Translations under genes and position numbers: made by a program | Shown: positions 34,473 through 42,559 of the stretch, piece by piece | Position numbering within the stretch: the stretch's first letter is position 1 | How the letters are laid out: each line of letters opens with the position of its first letter | DNA from: an uncultured Opitutia bacterium | GTDB lineage: Bacteria > Verrucomicrobiota > Verrucomicrobiia > Opitutales > Opitutaceae | Assembly: GCA_903902745.1 (NCBI GenBank) | Contig: CAIUWA010000024.1 | Span: 1-64,000, forward strand | DNA length: 64,000 nucleotides | Reading direction: 5' to 3' | The notes under the pieces: model-generated | Told to the model about the DNA's origin: nothing | Databases searched by the model: none | Seen by the model: the letters and a program-made list of their open reading frames with translations, nothing else

Positions 34473-34486
34473 GGGTCAATTGACCC
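34473..34486. promoter_or_regulatory. Perfect 14-bp palindrome upstream of tRNA-Ser
   Basis: GGGTCAATTGACCC is a perfect palindrome about 60 bp upstream of the tRNA gene, in the 116-bp gap after the acidic protein gene. It could be an operator for a dimeric regulator. No clear -35/-10 pair is associated, so this is tentative. Confidence 0.35.
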
Positions 34487-34547
34487 ATGCAGCAAATCCG
34501 CCTTGCGCTCGTCTTCGGCGCCCTTTTCTCTGTCGGCTCCATTTCTC

Positions 34548-34637
34548 GGAGGGGTGGCTGAGTGGTCTAAAGCAGGACTTTGCTAAAGTCCCGTAGGGGT
34601 AACCCTACCGGAGGTTCGAATCCTCTCCCCTCCGCCA
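34548..34637 (+). tRNA. tRNA-Ser (anticodon GCT)
   Basis: The 7-bp acceptor stem GGAGGGG/CCCCTCC, D-arm with GAGTGGTCTAAAGC, anticodon stem GGACT/AGTCC with loop TTGCTAA, long variable arm (CGTAGGGGTAACCCTACC) and T-arm GGAGGTTCGAATCCTC are all present. The anticodon is GCT, reading AGC/AGU. The 3' CCA is encoded. The long variable arm confirms a class II serine tRNA. Confidence 0.97.
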
Positions 34638-34646
34638 TTTAAAACG

Positions 34647-34669
34647 CGGCCGCTCCTGGCCGGGTTTTT
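34647..34669 (+). terminator. Probable terminator after tRNA-Ser
   Basis: CGGCC and GGCCG form a 5-bp stem around GCTCCT, followed by GG and five T. It starts 10 bp after the tRNA. The remaining sequence to 34810 holds nothing I can identify. Confidence 0.6.
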
Positions 34670-34813
34670 CGTTGGCTGCAGCGGAAGATAGCGCACCCAG
34701 CCTGCTATCCGCCCGAGTGCAGCGAGCCTTCAGCGCCGAGCTTGTGTCATCCCTTGGAAGCACCCGGGGGACCATGGACAACAGGGCCTCAGTCCCTTTT
34801 CGGCGCGGCCAAA

Positions 34814-34842
34814 TAAAAAGCCCGCCAGGGAATGGCGGGCCT
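34814..34842 (-). terminator. Rho-independent terminator of the metK-ahcY operon
   Basis: On the minus strand GGCCCGCCA pairs with TGGCGGGC around TTCCC, followed by TTTTTATTT. It lies about 32 bp after the ahcY stop. Confidence 0.92.
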
Positions 34843-34874
34843 TGTGGGAAAAGGCGGAAGAGCCGCAGCCCGGA

Positions 34875-36302
34875 TCAATAGCGATAATGCTCGGGCTTGT
34901 ACGGACCACCGACGGGCACGCCGAGATACTCGGCCTGCGACTTGGTCAGCGTGGTGAGCTTCGCGCCGATCTTGTCGAGGTGCAGGCGGGCCACTTCCTC
35001 GTCGAGATGCTTCGGGAGGCGGTAGACGCCGACCTTGTAAGTGTCCTTGTTCTTCCAGAGGTCGAGCTGCGCGAGCGTCTGATTGGTGAAGCTGTTCGAC
35101 ATCACGAACGAGGGATGGCCCGTCGCGCAGCCGAGGTTCACGAGGCGGCCTTCCGCCAGCATATAGATCGTCGGGCCCTTCGGGAAGGGGTACATGTCGT
35201 ACTGCGGCTTCACGTTGACGCGCTTGGCCGCGGACTTGTTCAGGCGGTCGACTTGGATCTCGTTGTCGAAATGGCCGATGTTACAGACGATGGCCTGGTC
35301 CTTCATCTTCTCCATGTGCTCCAGCGTGATGATGTCCTTATTACCGGTCGTCGTGACGTAGATGTCGGCGGTGCCGAGCGTGGACTCAATGGTATTGACC
35401 TCGAAGCCCTCCATCGCGGCCTGCAGCGCGTTGATCGGATCGATCTCGGTGACGACAACGCGCGCGCCGAAACCCTTGAGGGAATGCGCGGAGCCCTTGC
35501 CGACGTCGCCGTAGCCACAGACGCAGGCGACCTTGCCGGCGATCATAACATCGGTGGCGCGCTTGAGGCCGTCGGCAAGTGACTCGCGGCAACCGTAGAG
35601 GTTGTCGAACTTGGACTTGGTGACCGAGTCGTTGACGTTGATCGCGGGGACGCGGAGTTTGCCCTTCTCGAGCATCTGGTAGAGCCGGTGCACGCCTGTG
35701 GTCGTTTCCTCGGAAACACCGCGCCATTGCTTCGCGATGGTGGTCCAGCGGATCGGGTCCTCCTTGTGGACGCGCTTGAGCGTGTCCTTGATCACCTGCT
35801 CCTCGTGGGAGCCGGAAGGCGTGTTGACCCAGTCGCTGCCTTCCTCGAGCTCACAGCCCTTGTGAATGAGGAGCGTGACGTCGCCGCCGTCGTCCACGAC
35901 GAGCTGCGGTCCCTTGCCACCGGGGAAGCCAATGGCCTTGAGCGTGAGATCCCAGTATTCCTCGAGCGTCTCGCCCTTCCAGGCAAAGACCGGCACGCCG
36001 GATTTCGCAATGGCAGCAGCGGCGTGGTCCTGCGTCGAGAAAATGTTGCAGGAGGCCCAGCGCACATCGGCGCCGAGTTCCTTCAGGGTCTCGATCAGCA
36101 CCGCGGTCTGGATCGTCATGTGCAGCGAGCCGGTGATGCGAACGCCGGCCAGCGGCTGCGACGGACCGAACTTCTTGCGGACGGACATGAGGCCGGGCAT
36201 CTCGTGCTCGGCGATGGCGATCTCTTTCCGGCCCCACTCGGCGAGGGAAATGTCCTTAACGTGGTAATCCTGCTTCGGGGCGGTCTGGGCGGCGGTGCTC
36301 AT
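34875..36302 (-). CDS. ahcY: Adenosylhomocysteinase
   Basis: This 475-residue NAD-dependent enzyme hydrolyses S-adenosylhomocysteine to adenosine and homocysteine. Features are [20 protein letters not shown] at the N-terminus, [36 protein letters not shown], the NAD-binding [34 protein letters not shown], and the C-terminal [20 protein letters not shown] ending [11 protein letters not shown] with the NAD-contacting Lys/Tyr. ATG at 36302 matches the family start. It lies 35 bp downstream of metK in the same direction, forming a SAM-cycle operon with a shared terminator. Confidence 0.97.
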   Translation of the reverse strand: MSTAAQTAPKQDYHVKDISLAEWGRKEIAIAEHEMPGLMSVRKKFGPSQPLAGVRITGSLHMTIQTAVLIETLKELGADVRWASCNIFSTQDHAAAAIAKSGVPVFAWKGETLEEYWDLTLKAIGFPGGKGPQLVVDDGGDVTLLIHKGCELEEGSDWVNTPSGSHEEQVIKDTLKRVHKEDPIRWTTIAKQWRGVSEETTTGVHRLYQMLEKGKLRVPAINVNDSVTKSKFDNLYGCRESLADGLKRATDVMIAGKVACVCGYGDVGKGSAHSLKGFGARVVVTEIDPINALQAAMEGFEVNTIESTLGTADIYVTTTGNKDIITLEHMEKMKDQAIVCNIGHFDNEIQVDRLNKSAAKRVNVKPQYDMYPFPKGPTIYMLAEGRLVNLGCATGHPSFVMSNSFTNQTLAQLDLWKNKDTYKVGVYRLPKHLDEEVARLHLDKIGAKLTTLTKSQAEYLGVPVGGPYKPEHYRY

Positions 36303-36337
36303 AGGTTTCGTTTTGGTTGAATTTAAAAAATTTTGCT

Positions 36338-37552
<1,215 letters not shown>

Positions 37553-37803
37553 AAGAGGAATAGTGCGCGCACTAGAACTGGCCGATCCATGCCGGGCAAG
37601 CTTAATATCAACATATGCGGATTCAATGATACGATGCTGGGAGTCCCTCGCCCATCAGGCTAACGGACCCGGCCTGACGTTGGTCGCAAGATGGCCGCAT
37701 GGATGTGTTGTCTCCAGAGATCGCACCTCGCATGCACAGTGCGGTTCGCGCGGATAAATCTGCTGGCTGAAATTGAATTACTTGAAATAGTTGCCGCCTC
37801 ATC
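37553..37803. promoter_or_regulatory. Divergent intergenic region metK / Hpt with possible structured leader
   Basis: This gap must carry the promoters of both metK (minus) and the Hpt gene (plus). On the minus strand the metK-proximal 90 nt are AT-richer (GTTGATATTAAGC). They are preceded by a stem-loop-prone block near 37630-37680 (GATGGG/CCCAGCATC; AGGCC/GGCCT). I cannot match it confidently to a known SAM or SAH riboswitch class. Confidence 0.3.
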
Positions 37804-38166
37804 ATGCCCGACGCGCCCGTTATTGATCTGCAGGCCATTGACAACCTGCGTTCACTCAACCCCGGCGACAATGACGAGTTTCTGCGGGAGATCGTGGCGA
37901 TCTTCATCGAGGACACCCCGCTGCGAATCGCCGATCTTGAAACGGGCCTGGCCACAAGTGACACGGCGAAGTTCACCCGGGCGGCACACAGCATCAAGGG
38001 CAGTTCCGCCAATCTCGGCGCCGCCGCCCTGGGGACGCTGGCGGAAAAGCTGGAGCACCAGTCACGCAAGGAAGGCCTGACCGGCGTCGCTCCCTTGCTG
38101 GCGTTGCTAAGCAGCGAGTTCCAGCGCACCAAGGCGGAGCTGACAAAGCTGATCACGGCCAAATGA
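37804..38166 (+). CDS. Histidine phosphotransfer (Hpt) domain protein
   Basis: This 120-residue all-helical protein is a single Hpt domain. The phosphorylatable His62 sits in TRAAHSIKGSSANLGAAALG, preceded by DEFLREIVAIFIEDTPLRIADLETGL. Hpt proteins relay phosphate between hybrid histidine kinases and response regulators. No kinase or regulator is adjacent, so it must act in trans. It is divergent from metK and convergent with the uracil-DNA glycosylase gene. Confidence 0.92.
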   Translation: MPDAPVIDLQAIDNLRSLNPGDNDEFLREIVAIFIEDTPLRIADLETGLATSDTAKFTRAAHSIKGSSANLGAAALGTLAEKLEHQSRKEGLTGVAPLLALLSSEFQRTKAELTKLITAK

Positions 38167-38218
38167 TCGCAGCAATCGGTCAGCCGCATCGGCATCACTC
38201 CGGCCCCGCCGAGCAGTT

Positions 38219-39139
38219 TTATTTTTCCAAAAAATAATCCCGCTGCTTGCTGGAGATCGGCCGGCCGGCGCGCTCCATGACCTTGAGCAGGTCCTCCCAG
38301 ATAAGCCGCTTGGAACGGTTGGTCGGGTTACGCAGGATGTAGCTCGGGTGGTAGGTGACCATGAGCGGTTTGCCGGCAAACTCATGCCATTGGCCGCGCA
38401 CTTCCCCCAGCGCCCGGAACTTGCCGAAGCCCAGCAACCCCTGCGCCGCCGTGGCCCCAAGCGCCACGAGCAGGGCCGGCGCCACGACTTCGATCTGGGC
38501 CCTTAAAAAAGGCAGGCAATAGGACATCTCCTGCTCCGTGGGCGGGCGGTTGCCATATTGCGCCCCACCCGATGCGGTCGGAATCTCGGGCCGCCAGTTC
38601 ATGATGTTGCCGATATACACCTCGCTCCGTTGCAGCCCCATGCCGGCAATCATCCTGGTCAGGAGCTGCCCCGCCGGGCCCACGAATGGCTCGCCTTGCA
38701 CCTCCTCTTCCGCGCCCGGCGCCTCGCCAACAAACATGATCTGCGCATCGAGGTGGCCCACGCCAAACACCACCTGCTTGCCAGTGCGCACGTGGGCACG
38801 GCAGGTCGCATCCGTCAGGACTCTTTCGCGCAAGGCGGCCCAGCGGGCCGCCTTGTCACCACTTGGCAGTACAATGACGGGCGGCGGTGGAATGGAGGCA
38901 TCGGCCTTCACCACGCCCGGGGCCGCCGCGGCGGCCACCAACTTGGGGGCGGCCGGAGATTGGACCATGAGACCAGGCACAACTGGCCGGTCTGTCGCGG
39001 ATTTTGTCGAAACGGAATTGCGCGTCGCGATCACGCGCCGGAGGGCATCCAGGCTTTCCTCGGAGACGGAGACCGACTTTACCCCGGCGGCTTTCAGGCG
39101 CTTGAGCTCGGTGGCCAGAGCAATGAGGGAGGCTTGCAT
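38219..39139 (-). CDS. Uracil-DNA glycosylase, family 4-like, lacking the usual iron-sulfur cysteines
   Basis: This 306-residue protein has the family 4/5 uracil-DNA glycosylase motifs VGEAPGAEEEVQGEPFVGPAGQLL (motif 1), IGNIMNWRPE with NRPP, and VTYHPSYILRN (motif 3, catalytic loop). It should excise uracil from DNA in base-excision repair. The N-terminal 90 residues are a low-complexity Ala/Pro/Val-rich extension. Only two Cys are present (in DATCRAH and MSYCLPF), whereas family 4 enzymes use four to bind a 4Fe-4S cluster. The cluster is probably absent. Confidence 0.88.
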   Translation of the reverse strand: MQASLIALATELKRLKAAGVKSVSVSEESLDALRRVIATRNSVSTKSATDRPVVPGLMVQSPAAPKLVAAAAAPGVVKADASIPPPPVIVLPSGDKAARWAALRERVLTDATCRAHVRTGKQVVFGVGHLDAQIMFVGEAPGAEEEVQGEPFVGPAGQLLTRMIAGMGLQRSEVYIGNIMNWRPEIPTASGGAQYGNRPPTEQEMSYCLPFLRAQIEVVAPALLVALGATAAQGLLGFGKFRALGEVRGQWHEFAGKPLMVTYHPSYILRNPTNRSKRLIWEDLLKVMERAGRPISSKQRDYFLEK

Positions 39140-39145
39140 GCTGGA

Positions 39146-39742
39146 CTAGGGGGTGCGGGCCAGCAGCAGTTTTTCGACATGCTTGCCCAGCAGATCGAAC
39201 TCAAGATTCACCGCATCGCCGACGCGCCGCGAGCGCAGGTTGGTGGCCAGCATCGTATGGGGAATGAGCCAGACAGCGAATTCCTCCGCCTTGACCTCGG
39301 CGATCGTCAAGGAGATGCCGTCGATCGCAATGCTGCCTTTGTGCACGATGTAACGACCCCAGGCTTCAGCCACCTTGACCCGCAGGTAATGGTCCTTGCC
39401 CCGCGGTTCGAAAGCGATGATCTCACCGGTCGTGTCGATGTGGCCAGTGACAAAGTGACCTCCGATCTTGCCGCCGAAGCGAAGGCTGCTCTCGAGATTC
39501 ACGAGTGAGCCGGCGACAAATCCATTGAAGTTGGTCCGCCGGCGGGTCTCCTCCAGCACATTGAAGTGGAATTGACCGGCCGAGAGGCGGGAGATGGTCA
39601 GACAGCATCCGTTGATGGCGATGCTGTCCCCGACCGTCGCATCCTGCCGCGTCTGCTCGGATTCGATGACGAGATCCCACGACTCGCTTCCGGCCCCGAA
39701 GGAGACAACTCGGCCAGTTTCCTGGATAATACCGGTGAACAT
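39146..39742 (-). CDS. ribE: Riboflavin synthase alpha subunit
   Basis: This 198-residue enzyme dismutates two 6,7-dimethyl-8-ribityllumazines to riboflavin. It has the duplicated lumazine-binding barrels: MFTGIIQETGRVVSF, GDSIAINGCCLTISRL and FHFNVLEETRRRTNF in the first; GGHFVTGHIDTTGEI, KGSIAIDGISLTIAEV and LIPHTMLATNLRSRRVGDAVN in the second. It lies 6 bp upstream of the uracil-DNA glycosylase gene, so the two are likely co-transcribed, although functionally unrelated. Confidence 0.95.
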   Translation of the reverse strand: MFTGIIQETGRVVSFGAGSESWDLVIESEQTRQDATVGDSIAINGCCLTISRLSAGQFHFNVLEETRRRTNFNGFVAGSLVNLESSLRFGGKIGGHFVTGHIDTTGEIIAFEPRGKDHYLRVKVAEAWGRYIVHKGSIAIDGISLTIAEVKAEEFAVWLIPHTMLATNLRSRRVGDAVNLEFDLLGKHVEKLLLARTP

Positions 39743-39806
39743 CAGATTCGAAATGGAGAAAAGCTGAAAGGACAGTGCAGGATTTCCAGGTTCGGGATGA
39801 GTCCGC

Positions 39807-41207
39807 TTACTTCAACTTCACCCGCAGCACCGCAGTCTCGCCGCCGCGACTGGCGAGGATCACAAATTCGCCCCGGTCGCGGTCGGCCTCGATCGCGGCC
39901 AGTTTTTGCACCGCCAGGTCGAAGGTTTTCACCTCGACGCCGTCGATCTCCTTGATCCAGTCGTCCGCATGCAGGCCGGCGATGGCCACGGGGCTGTTGG
40001 CCTTGACGAAGTGCGCCACCACGCCGGTGGATTCACCGCTCTTCACCCGGAGGGCCACGCCATCGCCGTAGACAAATTCACGCACCGTGAGACCCAGGCG
40101 GTCGAAATACTTCCGGCTGGTCTCGCGAATGAGCTTCGGCTCATCGCCCAGGACAACTTTGATTTCACGCCGATCGGTCCCGCGCAGCACGCTGACGGCG
40201 AGCAGATCCCCCGGCAGCCTTTTCGCCAGCTCCCGGTCGACATACCCCACCACCACACTGCCGGGCTTGAATCGCGGCAGGGGTTGGCCATCGAGCGCCA
40301 CGATGATGTCATGATCCTTCAGGCCCGCCTTTTCAGCGGGACTGCCCTCCAGCACTTCGCTGATGACGACTGCTCCCTGTGATTCCAATTTCATGAACTG
40401 AGCCACTTCCGGGTCGATCGGCTCGAGCCCATAGGCACCGAGCCAGGCCAACGGACGCCCGCTCACACTCTTGGGGATCCGTCCAAAATACGGCAGCACT
40501 TCCTCCGCCAGGGGAAAGACGCTGCTTTCCTCCACGTTCACGAGGACGACGGGCGTTGCTCCGCGATCAGGCCGCGAGAACTGCATGTAGCTCTGGCCAA
40601 ACGAACTCGTCGCCAGCCCAAGAAACATGCCCTCCTGGTTGAAAACCGGCAGCCCGGGCGCGGCCACTTCATGCAGCGCAATCGCGGAGCGCTGCGGCAG
40701 GGACTGGATGAGGCCGATCCTGCTCATCATGATGTAAGGGGTGAAGTCCTCGTCCTTGTTGCGCAGGCCGATGCCCCAAACCTCTTCCGCCAGTGCCGGT
40801 GCCGGTGATGGCGCGCCGTCCTTGGCGGCAAAGACGGTGATCGGCACCAACCCAGTGAGCTGCTTCGGGTCAACCCGGACAAAGTGCCAGCCGGTCAAGT
40901 TATCCTGGCCGAGATACTGGCCGGGAACGCTCGAGGTCTCGCCGGCACGATGGACCTTGAAGTCCTTCAACTGGTCGGGAGAGACGCGCGGATCCACGGC
41001 TGCGGAAGGCAGGATGATGGTGCCATTGCTGTCGATGACCGTTCCAAAGGAGAGGGCGGGGCGGCGGTCGGTCTCCGTCTCGACATAAAATTCGACCGCC
41101 ACGGTCGATTTGACCCTCTCGGCCCAGAGTGCGGGGATGTCGGAGGCGTCGGCGTGGCGGGCGGCCGCGAGAGCTAGGAAGAAGCAGAGATGACGGCGAA
41201 GATTCAT
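39807..41207 (-). CDS. HtrA-like PDZ protein with degenerate protease site
   Basis: This 466-residue secreted protein (signal MNLRRHLCFFLALAAARHADA) has a trypsin-fold region followed by two PDZ domains (VVISEVLEGSPAEKAGLKDHD and VVAHFVKANSPVAIAGLHADD). The HtrA catalytic triad is lost. TIILPSAAV replaces the LTNAHV His site, GWHFVRVD replaces the TDLALLRLD Asp site, and GLPVFNQEG replaces GNSGGPL. Its start overlaps the stop of the intact HtrA gene upstream by 4 nt. A regulatory or scaffold partner for that protease is the likeliest role. Confidence 0.85.
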   Translation of the reverse strand: MNLRRHLCFFLALAAARHADASDIPALWAERVKSTVAVEFYVETETDRRPALSFGTVIDSNGTIILPSAAVDPRVSPDQLKDFKVHRAGETSSVPGQYLGQDNLTGWHFVRVDPKQLTGLVPITVFAAKDGAPSPAPALAEEVWGIGLRNKDEDFTPYIMMSRIGLIQSLPQRSAIALHEVAAPGLPVFNQEGMFLGLATSSFGQSYMQFSRPDRGATPVVLVNVEESSVFPLAEEVLPYFGRIPKSVSGRPLAWLGAYGLEPIDPEVAQFMKLESQGAVVISEVLEGSPAEKAGLKDHDIIVALDGQPLPRFKPGSVVVGYVDRELAKRLPGDLLAVSVLRGTDRREIKVVLGDEPKLIRETSRKYFDRLGLTVREFVYGDGVALRVKSGESTGVVAHFVKANSPVAIAGLHADDWIKEIDGVEVKTFDLAVQKLAAIEADRDRGEFVILASRGGETAVLRVKLK

Positions 41208-42541
41208 GGTTTGAGAATGTAGAGCGAAACGCGGCGGAAGCGCTGGGCCTCCAGCAGGGTGGGCTCGGGTTTCGCCTCATAGGCCGCATAGACGGCCTTG
41301 ATGTCCTCCAGGGAAGTGACCGGCTGCTGCTTGATCTTCATGATGATGTCGTCACGGGAAATTCCCGCGACATCGGCCGGAAATCCGGGCTGCACACCGA
41401 TCACCAGCACTCCGGTATTGTCCGGAAGCTGACGCTCCCGGGCGTCGCTGCGCGACACCTTGCGCACGCTGAGGCCCCATTTTTCAAACGCCCATTCCTC
41501 CCCCACCCGGCTCTCGAGCTTCTCGGTGGTGACATTGAAGTCACGCGTGTCGTTGCCGCGCTTGACGCTCAACTTGAGCACGGAACCGACGGGCTGGCTG
41601 GCGATAAGATTCTGGATCGGGGGAAGCTGTTCGGGAAAACGTCCGTCGACCTTCCGGCCATTGATCGAAAGCAGGATGTCCCCCACCCGCAGTCCGGCCC
41701 GCGCCGCGGGCGAGCCCGGATCGACGCTGTTGATGAGCACGCCGATGTTGAGGGCCAAGGCGTAGAAACCGGCGAGGTCGCGCAGGGCACCTGGCACGAG
41801 ACCGATATAGCTGCGCGTGATGCCTCCCTCGCGCACGAGGCCGCTGACAATGTCCTGCGCGGTGCTGCTGGGGATGGCAAAGGCGAGATTGTCCGCGCCG
41901 TTGTAGCCGCGGGAATTAATGCCGACGATCTTGCCATCCTCCGTGACCAGCGGTCCGCCGGAGTTGCCGGGATTGATGGCGGCGTCGGTTTGCAACCAGG
42001 TGTTGAACGAGCCGGTTTCATAGCCGTTGATGCCGCGGAGATCCTCGAAGGGCCGGCTGGTGTTCGAGATGATGCCGCGGGTGACGGTGCGCGTGAGGCC
42101 GTAGGGCGTACCAACGGCATAAACTGTCTGGCCGGCGAAGACTTTGTCGCTGTTGCCGAATTCGGCATGGGTGAATTGCAGCCCCCGCCGCTTCACCTCA
42201 CCCATGTCCAATCGCAGCAAAGCCAGGTCGGTCCAATGGTCCCAACCGACGAGCTTTGCACCCACCACCTCCAGGCTCGCCAGCGTGATGTTGATCTCCA
42301 CGGCCCGGGGACTTGCCACGTGGGCATTAGTCAGGATCAGCCCGTCTGCGGACAGAATGACCCCCGAGCCGATGCCGGCGGAAAACCGCTTGCCGCCCTC
42401 CTCGAAAGTGACCTCCCGCACATCAATCCGCACCACGGCATCGAGCAGCTGGTTGAAACCCCGGCTCACGGCGGCCCCGAGCGGCGTCACCGCGCACAGC
42501 AGCACCAGCGCGAAGATTGACCGGCTTGTCGAAAGGTTCAC
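41204..42541 (-). CDS. HtrA/Deg-family serine protease with two PDZ domains
   Basis: This 445-residue periplasmic protease has a signal peptide (SIFALVLLCAVTPLGAA). The triad is intact: His74 in LILTNAHV, Asp105 in HWTDLALLRLD and Ser194 in NPGNSGGPL. PDZ1 (GVLINSVDPGSPAARAGLRVGD) and PDZ2 (GVLVIGVQPGFPADVAGISRDD) follow. It degrades or refolds damaged envelope proteins. The start is GTG at 42541 (or GTG 42556); the open frame continues upstream, antisense to leuS, but is not used. The start lies only 18 bp from the divergent leuS start. It is co-transcribed with the protease-dead homologue. Confidence 0.9.
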   Translation of the reverse strand: MNLSTSRSIFALVLLCAVTPLGAAVSRGFNQLLDAVVRIDVREVTFEEGGKRFSAGIGSGVILSADGLILTNAHVASPRAVEINITLASLEVVGAKLVGWDHWTDLALLRLDMGEVKRRGLQFTHAEFGNSDKVFAGQTVYAVGTPYGLTRTVTRGIISNTSRPFEDLRGINGYETGSFNTWLQTDAAINPGNSGGPLVTEDGKIVGINSRGYNGADNLAFAIPSSTAQDIVSGLVREGGITRSYIGLVPGALRDLAGFYALALNIGVLINSVDPGSPAARAGLRVGDILLSINGRKVDGRFPEQLPPIQNLIASQPVGSVLKLSVKRGNDTRDFNVTTEKLESRVGEEWAFEKWGLSVRKVSRSDARERQLPDNTGVLVIGVQPGFPADVAGISRDDIIMKIKQQPVTSLEDIKAVYAAYEAKPEPTLLEAQRFRRVSLYILKP

Positions 42542-42559
42542 AGTGGTGGGTTTCACGCG

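Noticed and set aside
34487-34561. A 24-codon open frame starting MQQIRLALVFGALFS before the tRNA
   Set aside because: It runs into the tRNA-Ser gene and has no leader features; it is most likely chance.
37553-37803. A canonical SAM-I riboswitch upstream of metK, suggested by a GAGGGACT stretch
   Set aside because: The rest of the conserved SAM-I core, the kink-turn and P3/P4 sequences, is not present.
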